A stretch of DNA of 36,076 bases from Gammaproteobacteria bacterium. Its GTDB lineage: Bacteria > Pseudomonadota > Gammaproteobacteria > Coxiellales > Coxiellaceae. Below the pieces are notes generated by a model. That model saw nothing but the letters and a program-made list of their open reading frames with translations. It made no database searches and was not told the origin of the DNA. This document shows positions 1 through 7,560 of the stretch, piece by piece. The first letter of the stretch is position 1, and each line of letters starts with the position of its first letter. Location of the stretch: NCBI GenBank assembly GCA_026399315.1, contig JAPLRF010000025.1, positions 1-36,076 on the forward strand, read 5' to 3'. The translations under genes were made by a program, and so were the position numbers.

Positions 1-92
1 AATAAATTTTACAAGCCTGTTCATCTCTTGCGCAATGTTCAAATCATCTAAATAGGTTATGGACTACCGCCAAAAATATGAGAGGGCTGACC

Positions 93-926
93 ATGACCAA
101 TTCAGCAAGAGTAGTATCTGGCGAGCAAGCACTTAAGGTTATTCATGATCATAATGCGCTTGTCAAAATTGTCAAAATTGTCAAAATTATCAAAATTATC
201 AAAACAATCAACCCTGCTATGGAACCTCCATTTGCAGATCCTGAAAATAGCTGGGGATTTCTGCTTTCACAACTAAAAGACCCAGAAAACTGTCGACCCT
301 GCAGAGCGCTGCCAGACAGTGTTGATCGCACACGGTATTTTAATCCTCAAACAGGTGAGTGGTTATCCAGGGAAGTGAGCCTCACTCGAGGTCAACGAAA
401 GAAAGGTGCAAGCTTTACAAAAAAAACAGCAACAACCCTTGTGCCGCCAAACGGAAGAATAAAATTATATCGGCAAACACACGGCGTTGGCATTTTATTT
501 GATGTTAATAAATGTTACCTGGGGAAATATATTTTTGATAATAATATTGTTAGCGATGAAAAATGGTGGATTCACGGTGTTAAACCAACAGGTCAAAGCT
601 TACCGCGCTCTGTTAGCTTGGATGCGATTCGAGATCAACAACGCAAAGCAGAAGAAGAGGGAGTGATACTCAAGCATAATGAAATTTTAGCTAAATTATC
701 CGCTTATGCGGTGGTTGGTATTGTCGTCCCCGAAAATGATTTATTGCGACGACTCAACGCGCAATACAGACGTCTTATTTTGCGAAACGTATTGAACGTA
801 GACGTCCCAATTTTGATTATGACAAGTGACACACCCGTTCATAAATATACTGAAACAGAGAAATACCGGGATTTACTGGAAGCGGCATCGTGTAGAATCG
901 ACATGAAAAAACGACTGGGAAATTAA
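93..926 (+). CDS. Unrecognised effector-like protein, probable N-terminal part of a frameshifted gene
   Basis: I do not recognise this 277-residue protein. I chose the ATG at 93 because GAGGG lies six bases before it; the in-frame ATG at 78 has no ribosome binding site and would add five residues. The product is soluble, with no signal peptide or membrane segment. Near residues 24-38 is a short VKI/IKI repeat made by 9-bp tandem DNA units. The middle (GVGILFDVNKCYLGKY, WWIHG) looks like a folded mixed domain and the C-terminal part is charged. The frame stops just after an A6 run (906-911). The next frame stays open to 1279 and reads as a helical continuation, so the complete protein was probably about 395 residues. 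Standing alone beside a repeat, it could be a secreted effector, but that is a guess. Confidence 0.6.
   Translation: MTNSARVVSGEQALKVIHDHNALVKIVKIVKIIKIIKTINPAMEPPFADPENSWGFLLSQLKDPENCRPCRALPDSVDRTRYFNPQTGEWLSREVSLTRGQRKKGASFTKKTATTLVPPNGRIKLYRQTHGVGILFDVNKCYLGKYIFDNNIVSDEKWWIHGVKPTGQSLPRSVSLDAIRDQQRKAEEEGVILKHNEILAKLSAYAVVGIVVPENDLLRRLNAQYRRLILRNVLNVDVPILIMTSDTPVHKYTETEKYRDLLEAASCRIDMKKRLGN
162..206 (+). repeat. Five 9-bp tandem units within a coding region
   Basis: Three copies of GTCAAAATT are followed by two variants (ATCAAAATT, ATCAAAACA). The units are in frame and encode VKI, VKI, VKI, IKI, IKT. A 9-bp period keeps the frame, so copy number could change without breaking the gene. Confidence 0.85.
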
Positions 927-934
927 AAGAATTT

Positions 935-1279
935 TTGTTAGCTGTAAAATCTCAATTGCTTGTTTTAGAAAATGAAATCGCAGCCTTATCAGCGTCGAAT
1001 GAAGGAAAAACAAATTCATTTTCAGTAATATATACGCTCTTTCACAGCGCGAATGCGCTTATAAATAAAAATAAAATATCGGTGAAAAATCAGAAAAAAA
1101 ATGTTTTAAATAAAATGGCAGCGTTGTTGCAGCATCATCTTGAAACAAAAACAGCCATTAGTCAGGAAAAAATAACAGAACTTCAGTGGGTCATGAAAGA
1201 CAATAATCATTGGAATGACGGGTTAATGAGCAAGAGAACAGTAAAATTAGTTGAGCGCGCTCGGGGGTTGTTGCTGTAA
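935..1279 (+). CDS. Probable C-terminal continuation of the preceding gene (-1 frame)
   Basis: This open frame encodes about 114 helical, lysine-rich residues with no recognised domain. The first available start is a TTG at 935 with no ribosome binding site. The same frame is open further upstream, through the A6 run at 906-911 where the preceding gene would have to slip by -1. Joined there, the two parts make one protein of about 395 residues. I therefore read it as the C-terminal part of one gene broken by a one-base deletion, by a sequencing undercall of the A run, or less likely joined by ribosomal slippage. An independent small gene is possible but less convincing. Confidence 0.45.
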   Translation: MLAVKSQLLVLENEIAALSASNEGKTNSFSVIYTLFHSANALINKNKISVKNQKKNVLNKMAALLQHHLETKTAISQEKITELQWVMKDNNHWNDGLMSKRTVKLVERARGLLL

Positions 1280-1302
1280 TGATATTTTATTTCCAGTCTT
1301 AC

Positions 1303-1410
1303 ATGGATGTTCTGGCGTGCGGAACAATGCGCAAAATACCCCGTGATTGGCATGGATGCCAATCTCGAGCCCCCAAGGATGGGTCACGGCGTCCTTCCGA
1401 ACATCGCCCT
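1303..1410. repeat. REP/MITE-like intergenic element with inverted ends
   Basis: This block is clearly more GC-rich than its surroundings. Its ends carry inverted copies of GATGTTC(T)GG (1306-1315 and, reversed, 1397-1405), and it contains a perfect 8-bp inverted repeat, ATTGGCAT-GG-ATGCCAAT (1346-1363). It has no convincing coding sequence. Its composition resembles the dispersed palindromic repeats found between genes in many gammaproteobacteria. There is only one copy in this window, so the family assignment is an inference. Confidence 0.55.
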
Positions 1411-1527
1411 AATTCGAATATTGAGCGAACGGAAACAAAGCAATAAAGAATTATGAATGCGCTATGGCTGATTGTGATTTTAATGACAGGGGTGCAATTT
1501 TTAAAATTTATTATACTTATAAGGGTA

Positions 1528-1542
1528 ATCAGTTATACTGAT
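1528..1542. promoter_or_regulatory. Palindrome in the promoter of the LysR gene, possible operator
   Basis: ATCAGT-TAT-ACTGAT is a perfect 6-3-6 inverted repeat 27 bases before the LysR start codon, and it overlaps a TATACT sequence that could be a -10 box. Flanking bases extend it imperfectly. LysR proteins often repress their own genes, so this is a plausible autoregulatory site. Confidence 0.4.
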
Positions 1543-1569
1543 ACCTTGGTAACCACTTGAGGTAAATTT

Positions 1570-2481
1570 ATGATTGATTTATACCGGATTAATTTAAATT
1601 TACTTATTGCATTGGATATTTTACTAGAAGAAAAAAATGTGACACGGGCCGCAGAAAAGGTCAGTCTATCACAAGCAGCGATGAGTAATAATTTACAACA
1701 ATTGCGCATACTTTTTAAAGATAGGTTATTGGTTTCTGAAAAAAATAAATTGGTATTGACGAGTTACGCGGGAGAAATACAGCCAAAATTACATCGGGTT
1801 TTAGAAGAGCTGGGAAGCATTATCAAGACCGGAAAATCTTTTGATCCCGCCACCTGCAAGAGAACATTTAAAATAGGCCTGACCGATTATTTCGCATCCA
1901 TTATTTATCCAAAATTGATCCCCATTTTGGAGCGCCAAACACCAAACATAACAATAAATACGATTGCAATAACACAAATGTGTAGCGCCGAACCTTTTGA
2001 AAATGGAGAGTATGATATCGCCATCGGAAGAATGGCCCCAGCGCCAAGCCTCGTTCGAAAAAAATCATTGATGAAAGAAAATTGTGTTTGCATTTTTAAT
2101 GCAGAACACCCTCTAGCAAAGAAGAAAAAAATTACATTGTCTGAATATATGTCCTTTAAGCAAGTTGCCTGGCGCACAGATGTTCCTGATAATCCGAATC
2201 TTATTAGTCTTGCGATGGCGGAAATTGGCGCTAAAAGCGATGCTGTTTTATACCTGCCGTATATTGATTCACTTTTTCGACTGCTTGAAAAATCGAATAA
2301 TTATGTTTCCAATGTTTTAAAAAGTGCTGCGCAATTGGGTGTTGGAAAATACAATATTGCGATTAAATCACTTCCTTTTGAAAGCCCTGAGTATGAATGG
2401 TGCGTTGCTTGGCATCCGCGATTTGATGATGATCTGGCACATCAATGGCTGCGAAATCAAATTATTAACATTTTTTCTTAG
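1570..2481 (+). CDS. LysR-family transcriptional regulator
   Basis: This 303-residue protein has the usual LysR length. Residues about 5-65 form the winged helix-turn-helix, including NVTRAAEKVSLSQAAMSNN; the LNLLIALDILLEE start resembles the NodD/SyrM-like branch. Residues about 90-300 are the periplasmic-binding-like effector domain. GAGG lies seven bases before the ATG. The gene stands alone: a repeat lies upstream and the convergent pgeF ends 28 bases beyond its stop. There is no divergent partner gene, so the regulated target cannot be inferred from context. The family call is firm; the ligand is unknown. Confidence 0.9.
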   Translation: MIDLYRINLNLLIALDILLEEKNVTRAAEKVSLSQAAMSNNLQQLRILFKDRLLVSEKNKLVLTSYAGEIQPKLHRVLEELGSIIKTGKSFDPATCKRTFKIGLTDYFASIIYPKLIPILERQTPNITINTIAITQMCSAEPFENGEYDIAIGRMAPAPSLVRKKSLMKENCVCIFNAEHPLAKKKKITLSEYMSFKQVAWRTDVPDNPNLISLAMAEIGAKSDAVLYLPYIDSLFRLLEKSNNYVSNVLKSAAQLGVGKYNIAIKSLPFESPEYEWCVAWHPRFDDDLAHQWLRNQIINIFS

Positions 2482-2509
2482 GGCGCTCGCATTGTGTGTC
2501 CATAATTTC

Positions 2510-3193
2510 TTATGGCGTGTATAGCGCAACCACTGACGGCTGTCTTCCCGCATTTTCTTTTTGTTTTCTGACTGAACAAAACCCCGGTTGACAAATCGTA
2601 CAAATATTATTGTCTGTATTGATATTATCAGCTAAAACGCCGTTGTCGATTAACTCAGACAATCCAGAAAGCCCTTCGTTAAAATAAAATTTCCCGTCAC
2701 GTTTTTCAAAGGCTGATTCTGGAAAATGCGTTAAAAAGTCAGCCTGCACTTCATAACAACAAACGCCTGCAGAAGGACCAAAATATGCTTTTAATTGCGA
2801 AAGATCAGTTCCGAATTCGCTGTACATTTTTTTGATTGTGGCTGTGATAATTTTTTTTGCCAAGCCTTGCCATCCTGCATGAATAACCCCGATTGCATGA
2901 TTAACGGGATCATATAAAACAACCGGAAGACAATCTGCGGTAACAACGCCAATTCCTATGTTTTTCTCTTTAGTGATAATCGCGTCACCTTCTATTTGAA
3001 AGCTGCCTGGTAATTCATTTTTTAATATGACTGCGTGTGTGCTGTGTGTTTGTTTTAGAAAAAACAAACCAGCTAAGTTTAATTTTTTTTGCAGCAAGGG
3101 AAGTTTTTTAAAATCACAATCACCCTTGTGCCGTATATTATCGTCCGAATCTCCAAAATAAATGGAAAAATTTTTTGTGTCAATTCGAGTCAT
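2510..3193 (-). CDS. pgeF: Peptidoglycan editing factor PgeF (YfiH, laccase-domain family)
   Basis: This 227-residue cytoplasmic enzyme belongs to the YfiH/CNF1-like family. In E. coli the family member prevents misincorporation of L-Ser for L-Ala in muropeptide precursors; older annotations call it polyphenol oxidase or laccase. The metal-site motifs are all present: QTHST near residue 49, TADCLPVVLYD in the middle, GVIHAGWQG, and GPSAGVCCYEV. The C-terminal motif is somewhat divergent (CSVRKQKENAGRQPS). The gene converges on the LysR gene and diverges from the YbhB-like gene, with which it shares the 3194-3295 promoter region. Confidence 0.9.
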   Translation of the reverse strand: MTRIDTKNFSIYFGDSDDNIRHKGDCDFKKLPLLQKKLNLAGLFFLKQTHSTHAVILKNELPGSFQIEGDAIITKEKNIGIGVVTADCLPVVLYDPVNHAIGVIHAGWQGLAKKIITATIKKMYSEFGTDLSQLKAYFGPSAGVCCYEVQADFLTHFPESAFEKRDGKFYFNEGLSGLSELIDNGVLADNINTDNNICTICQPGFCSVRKQKENAGRQPSVVALYTP

Positions 3194-3221
3194 TGTAGGC
3201 TCCAGCTTTTGAAATATTTTG

Positions 3222-3230
3222 TGCTATGAT
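3222..3230 (+). promoter_or_regulatory. Extended -10 promoter for the YbhB-like gene
   Basis: TGCTATGAT is an extended -10 element (TGn followed by TATGAT) about 65 bases before the chosen start. No good -35 box lies at the right distance, which suits an extended -10 promoter. Confidence 0.4.
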
Positions 3231-3295
3231 ACATCAACTTATTTTATTTTTATTCTTTTTCTTATGCAGAACTAAAATCCATGGAGACTCAAGAT

Positions 3296-3745
3296 ATGAA
3301 ATTAACCAGCAATGCTTTTTTAAATGGTGAATTAATTCCAAGGCAATACACCTGTGATGGCAGTGATCTATCGCCTCAGCTACATTGGAATGGCGCACCG
3401 GAAAACACCCGCTCTTTTGTATTGATTGTTGATGACCCTGATGCGCCAATGGGAAATTGGGATCATTGGCTTTTATTTAATATCCCTTCAAATGTAAATC
3501 AGCTAAAAGAAAATATTGCTGAATTACCCTCGGGAACAAATGAAGGAAAAAACAGTTGGGAAAAAACAGGCTACGGCGGCCCTTGTCCGCCGAGCAATAT
3601 TCACCGCTATTTTTTTAAATTGTATGCGTTAGATAATTTGCTGCCCCTCAAAAATGGCGTAACAAAAGAGGAAATAATAAAAGCGATGCAAGGCCATATT
3701 CTTGCGCACGCTGAATTATTGGGGCGATATGAAAGGCATCGGTAA
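3296..3745 (+). CDS. YbhB/YbcL family Raf-kinase-inhibitor-like protein (PEBP fold)
   Basis: This 149-residue single-domain protein has the bacterial phosphatidylethanolamine-binding-protein fold. Family motifs are clear: YTCDGSDLSPQL, DDPDAPMGNWDHWL (the ligand-pocket motif), and GPCPPSNIHRYFFKLYALD. I chose the ATG at 3296 because GGAG lies nine bases before it and family members commonly begin MKLTS; an in-frame ATG at 3281 would put that ribosome site inside the gene. There is no signal peptide, so it is cytoplasmic. The biochemical role of bacterial members is poorly defined. The gene converges on the PagL-like gene with a one-base gap between stops. Confidence 0.88.
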   Translation: MKLTSNAFLNGELIPRQYTCDGSDLSPQLHWNGAPENTRSFVLIVDDPDAPMGNWDHWLLFNIPSNVNQLKENIAELPSGTNEGKNSWEKTGYGGPCPPSNIHRYFFKLYALDNLLPLKNGVTKEEIIKAMQGHILAHAELLGRYERHR

Positions 3746-3746
3746 A

Positions 3747-4295
3747 TTAAAATAAGTAGCCAATCGACACAACGTAGAGCATGTTAAAACCTTGATTTGG
3801 ATTCATTGTGTAGGCATTTGAATAATGAATCCATTTTAGATTCAAGTCTATTTTTTTGGCCTGGCCAATTTCCATCCCTGCGCCTAGGCTGCTTTGAAAT
3901 GCAACATTTGCGCCCTGTGAATTTTGACCGAAATGCCTGTGAGATAAATAGGCGGGACCACTTGAAATCAATAAATAGGGTGTTACTTTTGAGAAATGGT
4001 AAACGTAGGTGCGAAAAGCAAGTGTGACAGCGGCTGTGAATAAATCCTTATGGGCTGGCGCGGTGGTGTACCAGTCTGCTAGGGACCCATCAAGCGTCAG
4101 ATTAAGCCAGTTGTTTTTCGTCAGTGATAATATTTCAGCCGACAAAATGCCACCCGAATTAGTGTCATTATGATGATTCATGTCTTCGCCGCTGCCGTAG
4201 CCTATTGAAACGCCGTGATCCCACCCTAAGGAGGGAAGCGAGGTGAGCAGAAGAAAAAGGGGAGCGATAATTTTGTAAGCTAGATTTTTTTTCAT
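3747..4295 (-). CDS. PagL-like lipid A 3-O-deacylase (outer-membrane beta-barrel)
   Basis: This 182-residue protein starts with a clear signal peptide (MKKNLAYKII, a hydrophobic stretch, cleavage probably near LPSLG). I chose this start because AGGA lies seven bases upstream; a longer frame adds 14 residues before the signal. Alternating hydrophobic strands and a C-terminal Phe fit a small outer-membrane barrel. Near the C-terminus HYSNA gives the PagL catalytic His157 and Ser159. The position of the third catalytic residue in Pseudomonas PagL (Glu, 14 after His) is Asn171 here. Known PagL enzymes remove the 3-O acyl chain of lipid A and so lower endotoxicity. Activity is likely but not certain given the Asn. 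Confidence 0.72.
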   Translation of the reverse strand: MKKNLAYKIIAPLFLLLTSLPSLGWDHGVSIGYGSGEDMNHHNDTNSGGILSAEILSLTKNNWLNLTLDGSLADWYTTAPAHKDLFTAAVTLAFRTYVYHFSKVTPYLLISSGPAYLSHRHFGQNSQGANVAFQSSLGAGMEIGQAKKIDLNLKWIHYSNAYTMNPNQGFNMLYVVSIGYLF

Positions 4296-4453
4296 TGTGA
4301 CATCCTGTTGTCGCGATCTATTTTCTGTATGCATCATATTTACACAAAATTGATGCCATTGCCAATGGATTTTCTCTTTGAATCAAGCGATTGCTTTTTG
4401 ACATATTCCCCGTATTATTAACGCATTCCCACCGAGACTTTATCGAGGCTATT

Positions 4454-5555
4454 ATGTCCATTGAAACCAATCTTATCAAAGAAAAAATCCGTGATTTGTC
4501 TGAGCGCACTGAGTCACTTCGGAGGACGCTTTGACTTCGATGAAAAAAAACGTCGATTGCTGGAAGTCCGCCGTGAATTAGAAAGCCCTGATATTTGGAA
4601 TCAGCCTGAAAAAGCCCAGGAACTAGGAAAGGAACGCGCGCAATTAGAAAAAAATGTAGAAGGTCTTGATACTATTACGCAACGGTTAATTGATGCCTCT
4701 GAATTATTTGATATCGCTTGTGAAGAAAATGATGACGCGCTTTTCCTAGAAATTAAAAATGACGTTGATGACATCGGGTCGCATGTCGAAAAATTGGAAT
4801 TCCACCGCATGTTTTCCGGTGAAATGGATGCAAACAATGCCTATGTAGAAATCCAATCGGGTTCGGGTGGTACGGAAGCGCAAGACTGGGCAGAAATGAT
4901 GTTGCGCATGTATGTGAAATTTGGCGACAAGCATGGCTTTATTACGACGGTTGAATCGGTATCGGCGGGTGATGTAGCGGGCATTAAAAATGCCACGATA
5001 TATTATCAAGGGGATTATGCTTTTGGTTGGTTGCGAACCGAAACAGGCGTGCACCGTTTGGTGCGTAAATCCCCCTTTGATTCTGGTAACCGTCGTCATA
5101 CGTCTTTTGCTTCTGTGTTTGTTTCGCCAGAAATTGACGACAATATTGAAATTGATTTAAATCCTGCGGATATTCGTGTTGATACGTTTCGTGCTTCGGG
5201 TGCGGGTGGTCAGCATATTAATAAAACAGATTCTGCGATTCGTATGACGCATATACCTACCGGCACAGTTGTGCAGTGCCAAAGTGACCGATCGCAACAT
5301 AAAAATCGTGCGAGTGCATTGAAGCAATTAAAAGCAAAACTGTATGAATTGGAAATGCAGAAGAAGCGCGAGAAACAAGCCGCTATTGAAGACACCAAAA
5401 TGGATATCACCTGGGGCAGTCAAATTCGTTCTTACGTGCTAGATCAATCACGCGTGAAGGATTTACGCACGGGTGTTGAAACGGCGAATACGCAAGCGGT
5501 TTTAGACGGCTCACTGGATCAGTTTATTGTGGCGATGCTGAAACAGGTTGAGTGA
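4454..5555 (+). CDS. prfB: Peptide chain release factor 2, expressed by programmed +1 frameshift
   Basis: RF2 terminates translation at UGA and UAA. The true start is the ATG at 4454 (GAGG five bases upstream). After 26 codons the frame hits an in-frame UGA at 4532-4534. A +1 shift that skips T4532 joins DFDEKK and the remaining 340 residues, giving 366 residues, the normal RF2 length. The stop-recognition tripeptide SPF (VRKSPFDSG) and the peptidyl-hydrolysis motif GGQ ([10 protein letters not shown]) are intact. An annotation starting at 4461 would misread the first 24 codons. lysS, usually the next gene, lies 6.4 kb away here behind an accessory block. Confidence 0.97.
4521..4535 (+). promoter_or_regulatory. 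RF2 programmed +1 frameshift site
   Basis: GGAGG (4521-4525), three spacer bases, CTT (4529-4531), then TGAC. This reproduces the classical RF2 arrangement: an internal Shine-Dalgarno three bases before CUU-UGA-C. Low RF2 makes the ribosome pause at UGA and slip forward, so RF2 controls its own synthesis. The site is seen directly; the mechanism is known from E. coli. Confidence 0.95.
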
Positions 5556-5561
5556 TCGACT

Positions 5562-5594
5562 GGGGGCGGTAGCCTGCGTGTGAATACGCAAATT
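5562..5594 (+). repeat. Two-hairpin 3' repeat, copy A (after prfB)
   Basis: GGGGGCGGTAGCC is followed by TGCGTGTGAATACGCA. It can fold into GGC-GGTA-GCC and TGCGT-gtgaat-ACGCA. The 33-base copy at 35023-35055 after aceF is very similar, and a more diverged copy follows ffh on the minus strand. It starts six bases after the prfB stop. Confidence 0.6.
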
Positions 5595-5654
5595 CTCAAT
5601 TAATTCGGAGAAGCGGGGTGATTTGCACGGTCCAAAACAGGGGGAACGCGTCAC

Positions 5655-5841
5655 GGCTGTCCCATTAAAAATTGAACAACTTAAACAACCAAGCGTAGTA
5701 AATAAAACAATAAGGAATGATAAATTGTCTTTGGATGATTATTCAGAGGTGTTTTTGAAACACACCTCTCACCTGAGGACTAAACGAACGGGAACAGGGC
5801 GATAGCGTCATCATTTATTTAAATTTTAATGCGGGCGCCCT
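5655..5841. repeat. MITE-like element, long form (187 bp)
   Basis: The two ends match the 68-bp element at 23886-23953. The left arm (ATTAAAAATTGAACAACTTA and following bases) differs by about one base over 23 from that element's reverse complement. The right arm, ending TTAATGCGGGCGCCCT, differs by about two bases over 28. The middle, about 130 bp, is missing from the short form. It encodes no transposase, so it would need one in trans. No target duplication is visible here. Confidence 0.65.
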
Positions 5842-5902
5842 GATCGGTAATCGATTCTCGGTTGACAGAACACAATTCATCGTAGGATTACACTACTGAT
5901 CC

Positions 5903-7375
5903 CTATTCCCTTATCATCTTATTTAGAAACGGCACACATACCAAACAAATAACAGCGCAAATCAACGACAATATCGCATACTTCAAAAACGCTTCACCGT
6001 AAATACCATCAATTGTCGACAATAAAATAATATGCTTTGGAATAGCGGAATAATCGGCGATGACGCCCGCCAGTTTGACGCCTAATCCCAGTGCGACAAA
6101 CCAAACGCCCATCATCAATCCAATTAATTCTTGTGGCACCAGTATGGTCACCATGTTTAATCCAATGGGCGATAGCAATAATTCACCGATGGTTACAAAT
6201 AAGTAAGCAATCACAATATATGATTTATCAATCATGCCTGCTGCATTAATATATCGCGTGCTCAGGAAGATAATAAAAAAAGCGATTGCCATGGAAAGCA
6301 TAGAAAGTGCAAATTTTAATGGACTACCAGGATTTTTATTGAGGGAAGCTAATTTTTGCCAGAGGTGGGCAACATAAAAACCCAAACCGATTAGAAATAC
6401 AGATTCTAAGCCAGGAAAAATAGGCGCCGGCAATTTAAATTGAAAGAATTGACGATCAACAGCGCGTTCAATAAATAAGTTCATTGAGAAGAACATTTGA
6501 AAATAAATCGCCCAAAAAACAATTGAAATTAAAATTAAAAAAATGCATGCCAACATTTTATTTCGCACCACTGTATCGTATCGAAACGCATAAAAAATGA
6601 GCCCAATAAAAATTAACACGCCGCCCCATAGCATTAATCCATTGGCAATCGAACGGTTCAAAATTATCTCATAAGAAATGAGGGTGAAAAAAAGAATGCC
6701 GATGTAGACGAGGGCGATTGAAAGGGGCTTTTTTGTCGCAATAGAGGATTTAATGCGATGAAAGTTTTTTATTCTTTTTAGATAATGCATGCCTGAAACA
6801 AAAGTGCATGTGCCGATCAGTAGTCCAATACTGGCGAATAAAAAAGGCATGTGCCAACCAAAATAGCGAACGAGATAGCCAGATGTCATTGTTGAAAGCA
6901 GAATACCCAAATTAATGCCAACGTAAAAGATCGTATATCCTTTTTCGCGATTATTGTCTTCTGTTTTGTAAAAATCACCCAAATAACTTGATATGCTAGG
7001 TTTAAATAATCCTGTGCCGATGGTGATAATGGCGAGAGCAATATAAAATAAATTTTCGTGTGGCAGTGATAATAATGCATAGCCGGTTATTAATAATAAT
7101 CCACCGAGGATGACGGCATGTTCAAAATCTAAAATGCGGCTGGCAACGTATCCTCCAAAAATAGGCATGATGTAGGATAATGCTGTAAAGGCGCCGAGAA
7201 TGGAATAACTTTTTGCATCTGAAAACCCGAAAATTTGGCTGGTCATGTATAAAACCAACAAGCCTTGAATCATGTAAAAGCCGAAACGTTCCCACATTTC
7301 GGTGGCAAAAAAAACGGGGATGACGGCAGGTTGTGATAAGTTGGATTTTGAAGGTAAGGTGGCTTTCGGTTTCAT
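5903..7375 (-). CDS. POT/PTR2-family proton-coupled oligopeptide transporter
   Basis: This 490-residue inner-membrane protein of the major facilitator fold has about 12-14 membrane segments. Near the N-terminus EMWERFGFYMIQGLLVLYM carries the POT signature ExxERF, used in proton coupling. The following loop and FKPSISSYLGDFY match the family's second signature region. I chose the ATG at 7375 because AGGA lies five bases upstream; a 41-residue upstream extension in the same frame has no such site. POT carriers import di- and tripeptides, a common amino-acid source for intracellular gammaproteobacteria. The gene faces left, divergent from the toxin-antitoxin pair. Confidence 0.9.
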   Translation of the reverse strand: MKPKATLPSKSNLSQPAVIPVFFATEMWERFGFYMIQGLLVLYMTSQIFGFSDAKSYSILGAFTALSYIMPIFGGYVASRILDFEHAVILGGLLLITGYALLSLPHENLFYIALAIITIGTGLFKPSISSYLGDFYKTEDNNREKGYTIFYVGINLGILLSTMTSGYLVRYFGWHMPFLFASIGLLIGTCTFVSGMHYLKRIKNFHRIKSSIATKKPLSIALVYIGILFFTLISYEIILNRSIANGLMLWGGVLIFIGLIFYAFRYDTVVRNKMLACIFLILISIVFWAIYFQMFFSMNLFIERAVDRQFFQFKLPAPIFPGLESVFLIGLGFYVAHLWQKLASLNKNPGSPLKFALSMLSMAIAFFIIFLSTRYINAAGMIDKSYIVIAYLFVTIGELLLSPIGLNMVTILVPQELIGLMMGVWFVALGLGVKLAGVIADYSAIPKHIILLSTIDGIYGEAFLKYAILSLICAVICLVCVPFLNKMIRE

Positions 7376-7522
7376 GGTAATCCTTTTATGAAAAGCGGAT
7401 GGTTCAACGTAAGGTATTTGGTGGATTGTTGTCAAGGGTCGAATGAATTCAATAGAAACACGGTATTGTGAAATAATAGGTAAATGATAATATCCCAACT
7501 TGCATAAAGCGCATCGATAATT

Positions 7523-7541
7523 TAAACTGGTCTAAACTGGT
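7523..7541 (+). promoter_or_regulatory. Direct repeat in the toxin-antitoxin promoter, possible operator
   Basis: TAAACTGGT occurs twice, ten bases apart, 20-40 bases before the antitoxin start. Antitoxins of this type bind short repeats at their own promoter, so this is a reasonable operator candidate. Confidence 0.4.
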
Positions 7542-7560
7542 TGATATTTTGGAGTAGTCA

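Larger units (their letters stand above)
5556..5902. other. Gene-free region filled with repeats between prfB and the peptide transporter
   Basis: These 347 bases contain no convincing gene. They hold the two-hairpin motif just after prfB (5562-5594) and a 187-bp element with inverted ends (5655-5841) that includes an internal hairpin, AGAGGTGT/ACACCTCT (5745-5769). A 60-codon frame at 5623-5805 begins with TTG, lacks a ribosome site and lies across the repeat. Confidence 0.6.

Noticed and set aside
3797..4027. Plus-strand frame opposite the PagL-like gene
   Set aside because: The minus strand encodes a signal peptide and a catalytic motif; this frame shows neither codon pattern nor motif.
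4398..4418. TTGACA with TATTAT as the prfB promoter
   Set aside because: The -35 match is perfect, but the spacing to TATTAT is only nine bases and no good -10 box lies 16-18 bases away.
5623..5805. 60-codon frame between prfB and the peptide transporter
   Set aside because: It starts with TTG, has no ribosome binding site and runs through a MITE-like repeat.
7376..7498. 41-residue N-terminal extension of the peptide transporter
   Set aside because: A good ribosome site precedes the ATG at 7375, and the extension has no family similarity.
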